A DNA stretch of 64,000 nt, taken from the NCBI RefSeq assembly GCF_000716605.1, contig NZ_JNXE01000005.1:310001-374000 (forward strand), written 5' to 3'. This DNA is from Streptomyces sp. NRRL F-525. Lineage in GTDB: Bacteria > Actinomycetota > Actinomycetes > Streptomycetales > Streptomycetaceae. Within the stretch, counting starts at the first letter, position 1; each line of letters starts with the position of its first letter. The notes under the pieces were generated by a model. The model was not told the DNA's origin. It was given only the letters and a program-made list of their open reading frames with translations, and did no database searches. Shown piece by piece: positions 61,355 through 64,000 of the stretch. The translations under genes were made by a program, and so were the position numbers.

Positions 61355-62605
61355 ATGACGGACAGTAAGCGGCGCAAGGGTCTTGTGACCGCGTCCGCAC
61401 TGCTCGGCGGTGTGCTCGTGCTCACGGCGTGTTCCGGCAGCGACGACAAGTCGTCCGGGAGCGATTCGAGCCAGAGCTCGCAGTCCAAGGCCGACGAGGC
61501 GGCCGCGAAGAAGTCCTCCGAGGCGCAGATCAAGATCACGCCCGCGGACGGTTCGGACAACGCCTCCATCAACAACTCGGCCACGGTGAAGGTCACCAAG
61601 GGCACGCTGACGGCCGTGACGATGACGACCGCGGACGGCAAGGCCGTCGCGGGCACCATCTCCGCCGACAAGCTCAGCTGGAAGCCCAGCGCGCAGCTGG
61701 ACCGCTCGACCACGTACAAGGTCGCGGCCACCGCGAAGGACTCCGCCGGGCTCGCCGCCCACGAGAACGCCTCCTTCACCACGGTCTCCCCGGCCAACAG
61801 CTTCATAGGGAACTTCACGCCCGAGGACGGTTCGACGGTCGGCGTCGGCATGCCGGTGTCGATCAACTTCAACAAGGCGATCACGAACAAGTCCGCCGTC
61901 CAGAAGGGCATCACGGTCACCTCCACCAGCGGCCAGGAAGTCGTCTGCCACTGGTTCAACACCCAGCGCATGGACTGCCGCCCCGAGGACTACTGGAAGG
62001 AGAACTCCACCGTCACGCTGAAGCTCGCGCTCGACGGCGTCGAGGGCGCCTCCGGGGTCTACGGCGTGCAGCAGAAGACGGTCACCTTCCACATCGGCCG
62101 CAACCAGGTCTCGTACGTCGACGCGAAGTCGAAGCAGATGAAGGTGGAGCAGGACGGCAAGGTGATCAAGACGATCCCGATCTCCGCCGGTTCCCCCGAA
62201 CACACCACGTACAACGGCCAGATGGTGATGTCCGAGAAGTTCACGCAGACGCGTATGAACGGCGCGACGGTCGGTTTCACGGATGACGACGGCAAGGGCG
62301 AGTACGACATCAAGGACGTCCCCCACGCCATCCGCCTCACCAGCTCCGGCACGTTCATCCACGGCAACTACTGGGGCTCGCCCTCGGTGTTCGGCTCCGT
62401 CAACACCAGCCACGGCTGTGTGGGCCTGCAGGACGTGAAGGGCGCGGGCGACAAGAACATGCCGGCGGCCTGGTTCTACAACAACTCGATGGTCGGCGAC
62501 GTGGTCGTCATCTCCAACACCGGCGACAAGACGGTGGCCCCGGACAACGGCCTCAACGGCTGGAACATGGACTGGGCGCAGTGGAAGGCGGGGTCGGCGG
62601 TCTGA
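61355..62605 (+). CDS. L,D-transpeptidase lipoprotein
   Basis: 416 residues from ATG 61355 (GGAGA upstream; ATG 61340 alternative). Lipobox VLTAC (Cys near 26) anchors it outside. Two Ig-like domains (about 60-265; ITPADGSDNASINNS, NFTPEDGSTVGVGMPVSINF) precede YkuD: DVPHAIRLTSSGTFIHGNYWG and SVNTSHGCVGLQD, with catalytic Cys in SHGC. Makes 3-3 (meso-DAP) cross-links, common in Streptomyces walls. Intact active site. Confidence 0.92.
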   Translation: MTDSKRRKGLVTASALLGGVLVLTACSGSDDKSSGSDSSQSSQSKADEAAAKKSSEAQIKITPADGSDNASINNSATVKVTKGTLTAVTMTTADGKAVAGTISADKLSWKPSAQLDRSTTYKVAATAKDSAGLAAHENASFTTVSPANSFIGNFTPEDGSTVGVGMPVSINFNKAITNKSAVQKGITVTSTSGQEVVCHWFNTQRMDCRPEDYWKENSTVTLKLALDGVEGASGVYGVQQKTVTFHIGRNQVSYVDAKSKQMKVEQDGKVIKTIPISAGSPEHTTYNGQMVMSEKFTQTRMNGATVGFTDDDGKGEYDIKDVPHAIRLTSSGTFIHGNYWGSPSVFGSVNTSHGCVGLQDVKGAGDKNMPAAWFYNNSMVGDVVVISNTGDKTVAPDNGLNGWNMDWAQWKAGSAV

Positions 62606-62651
62606 ACTGACCCGACCTGACCTGTCGACTCCGGTCAACTTCGGTTTGCTT

Positions 62652-62685
62652 GAAGGCGGTTGCCCCTGGCGGGGCGGCCGCCTTT
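62652..62685 (+). terminator. L,D-transpeptidase terminator
   Basis: AAGGCGG (62652-62658) pairs with CCGCCTT (62677-62683), nested GCCCC/GGGGC, followed by TTTT. Good intrinsic terminator. Confidence 0.75.
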
Positions 62686-62743
62686 TGCGTTGCGGAAGTC
62701 AAGTGGTCCATGGGGGCGGAGAGTTGGCAGTAGCATACGGAAC

Positions 62744-63001
62744 GTGACGTACCTCGGGTGCGCCTCCCTTGTTCCGGGCCCCTCTCCTCGGGGCCCGGCC
62801 CGAAGCGGGGCGGTTCCGGGTAAAGAAAAAAGGCCGCCTCCCTATGGAAAGGGAGGCGCACCCTATGGGACGTCATGCCAGGCCAAGGCTGACTCTTGTG
62901 TGTCGACTCACCCGGTTGCTGCCGGAATCGTGGGCCAAGCACGTGAGGAGGTGGTGGCTCTGGTGGCTCAGCAGGTAGCGGGAGATCCCCCGAAGGACTA
63001 G
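62744..63001 (+). CDS. Possible small leaderless ORF, unrecognised
   Basis: TAGCAT (62731-62736) lies seven bases before GTG 62744, which opens an 85-codon frame ending at 63001 (Pro/Gly-rich first half, then EEVVALVAQQVAG). It overlaps the minus-strand terminator hairpin. A nested frame from ATG 62865 (37 codons, GGAGG at 62852-62856) is an alternative. No family known; may be noncoding. Confidence 0.25.
   Translation: MTYLGCASLVPGPSPRGPARSGAVPGKEKRPPPYGKGGAPYGTSCQAKADSCVSTHPVAAGIVGQAREEVVALVAQQVAGDPPKD
62822..62858 (-). terminator. Terminator of the XRE-DUF397 transcript
   Basis: On the minus strand AGGGAGGCG/CGCCTCCCT (62835-62843 and 62850-62858) forms a perfect 9-bp stem followed by GCC and TTTTTTCTTT. 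Confidence 0.75.
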
Positions 63002-63092
63002 GGACCTCCCACCAAGCTCCTGACCGAGCTTGAGCCCCTGTCGCGGTATCCGGCCGTGGCGGGGGCTCGTTCCTCGTCTACGACGATACCGG

Positions 63093-63314
63093 CTACGGCG
63101 CCCGCAGCAAGCCCGACTGGTCAACAGGGGTCTTCAGCGCGGTGACGAAGGGGGCCCAGGCGGAGGCGGTGAGGATGAGGGCGGGGCGGTACGGGGCCTT
63201 TGAGTCGCGGACGGGGATGAGGCCGGGGAGGTTGGCGGCGACCTCTACGCAGTGGTCGTCGTAGTTGCTCCCGAACGAGAGGGCGTCACTCAAGTCGCCC
63301 CGGCTGCTTGCCAT
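63093..63314 (-). CDS. DUF397 protein
   Basis: 73 residues with the DUF397 core: CVEVAANLPGLIPVRDSKAPYRPALILTASAWAPFVTALK. Partner of the XRE/DUF5753 protein upstream; the ATG lies inside the end of that gene (29-base overlap), so they are co-translated. Such XRE-DUF397 pairs (WhiJ/AbaA-like) influence development in Streptomyces, but the partner and role vary. Confidence 0.87.
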   Translation of the reverse strand: MASSRGDLSDALSFGSNYDDHCVEVAANLPGLIPVRDSKAPYRPALILTASAWAPFVTALKTPVDQSGLLRAP

Positions 63315-64000
63315 TTCGGTAGTCCTCCGCTGCTTGCTCGATGAGTCTCAGGGACGCCTCGGGCGGGAGTGCGGCGGCCCTGAGTCGACCGTACGCCTTC
63401 GAGTACTGGCTCACGAGTGCCGGATCGTCGATCAACTGGCCGCTGTACATCCCCTCCGTGTACATGATCGGCGGGGCGTCAGCAAAGGCCAGGAACCTGG
63501 TGGCGCCCATCATGAACGGGTGCGCCCCTGAGTTCCGCAGAAGGATCTGCGGAATGGATCGGCGGTGCTTACGCGTCACCTCTGCGATATGGGCGAGCTG
63601 TTCGGCCATGTCGCCGGGCGGGAGGATCGGATTCGTGAGGATCTCCTCGTGGAGTACGAGCCAGCTCTCGGGTGCCTCCTGATCCTCGAAGAGCCAGGCA
63701 CGCTTGCGCCGCGCCTCGATCTTCTCCGTCACCGCCTCTTCGGAGTACGTCGGGTGCGATGCCAGGACAACGGCCCTGACGTATGTCGGCAGTTGGAGAG
63801 GGCCCGGGATCAGGGACGGGTCCCACTCCTCGACCTCTCTCGCGTGCTCCTCCAACTCCAGGACATCGGCGAAGTACTCGGCGTGGGCATTCTTCCGCGC
63901 CGTCCGCACATCCTCACAGTTCCGCTCGAAGAACCCGTCCGTCCCCAACACCCGGTCCGCGTGCTGGGCCAGATCGAGTGGGATCCTCCGCTCGCCGTGC
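63286..64000 (-). CDS. XRE-family regulator with DUF5753-type C-terminal domain (N terminus outside window)
   Basis: Visible part starts HGERRIPLDLAQHADRVLGTDGFFERN and continues through the DUF5753 domain: AREVEEWDPSLIPGPLQLPTYVRAV, ESWLVLHEEIL, MAEQLAHIAEVTRKHRRSIPQILLRNSGAHPFMMGATRFLAFADAPPIMYTEGMYSGQLIDDPALVSQYSKAYGRLRAAAL. The N-terminal HTH lies beyond base 64000. Co-translated with the DUF397 gene. Confidence 0.85.
   Translation of the reverse strand, partial: HGERRIPLDLAQHADRVLGTDGFFERNCEDVRTARKNAHAEYFADVLELEEHAREVEEWDPSLIPGPLQLPTYVRAVVLASHPTYSEEAVTEKIEARRKRAWLFEDQEAPESWLVLHEEILTNPILPPGDMAEQLAHIAEVTRKHRRSIPQILLRNSGAHPFMMGATRFLAFADAPPIMYTEGMYSGQLIDDPALVSQYSKAYGRLRAAALPPEASLRLIEQAAEDYRNGKQPGRLE

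Larger units (their letters stand above)
62606..63092. other. 487-base gap between L,D-transpeptidase and DUF397 genes
   Basis: Holds the + strand terminator (62652-62685), a possible leaderless small ORF (62744), a minus-strand terminator (62822-62858) and nothing else I can identify. Confidence 0.6.

Noticed and set aside
62844..62978. 45-codon ORF MEREAHP...WLSR
   Set aside because: Overlaps the minus-strand terminator hairpin and ends in Trp/Arg-rich sequence; not called beyond the low-confidence note at 62744.

Overview
The window is a 64 kb piece of a very high-GC actinobacterial chromosome. Codon use, leaderless promoters of the TANNNT(6-7)ATG/GTG type, SigQ/AfsQ proteins, an XRE/DUF397 pair and the gene order all point to Streptomyces. 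From memory, the order closely follows the S. coelicolor SCO4884-SCO4934 neighbourhood, but with an inserted Pst-like/sortase block. Apart from that block and the repeat-rich intergenic regions it looks like core chromosome. No tRNA, rRNA, IS element, CRISPR array or prophage was seen.

Layout. 1-4540: nucleoside ABC transporter (ATPase end, two permeases), cytidine deaminase and thymidine phosphorylase. 4.7-12.1 kb: AEC carrier, STAS protein overlapping an ECF sigma factor tail-to-tail, MFS pump with divergent LysR regulator, a MerR/beta-clamp fusion, SnoaL-like protein, alpha/beta hydrolase. 12.2-20.2 kb: adenosine deaminase, two small secreted proteins, PspC, VanZ, the afsQ2-afsQ1/sigQ signalling locus with a lipoprotein, a P-loop kinase. 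20.3-23.6 kb: deoC with two aldehyde dehydrogenase genes, one only half length. 23.7-26.8 kb: membrane/PH-like proteins and a TTA-containing YegP-like gene. 27.0-39.2 kb: an unusual pst-like cluster: two permeases, three phosphate-binding-type proteins (two with C-terminal membrane anchors), an Ig-repeat surface protein with an MAATG sorting signal, a sortase-fold membrane protein lacking both catalytic His and Cys, PstB, and a lipoprotein with an intact sortase-like His/Cys/Arg set. 39.2-45.1 kb: phosphosugar mutase, purine nucleoside phosphorylase, an LpdA-type flavoprotein, a DeoR-family regulator. 45.3-53.5 kb: acyl-CoA carboxylase genes (accA2, pccE, pccB), birA, maf, SGNH hydrolase. 53.6-62.6 kb: adenylate cyclase, enoyl-CoA hydratase, GGDEF protein, hutH, an LADTG surface peptide, L,D-transpeptidase. 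The right edge holds a DUF397/XRE pair.

How genes work together. The transporter, cdd, deoA, add, deoC, punA and the phosphomutase form a nucleoside salvage and (deoxy)ribose catabolic set. The same perfect 12-bp palindrome CTACGCGCGTAG sits in the promoters of add, deoC and punA, so these scattered genes look like one regulon; the DeoR-family gene at 44146 is a candidate regulator. AccA2, PccB, PccE and BirA form a propionyl/acyl-CoA carboxylase set. A 30-bp repeat containing GCGCGGGGAACTGCGCG occurs nine times in intergenic DNA, mostly between convergent genes.

Limits: all functional calls rest on motif recognition by eye and memory of families; no database search was run. Start codons were chosen from Shine-Dalgarno or leaderless-promoter context.
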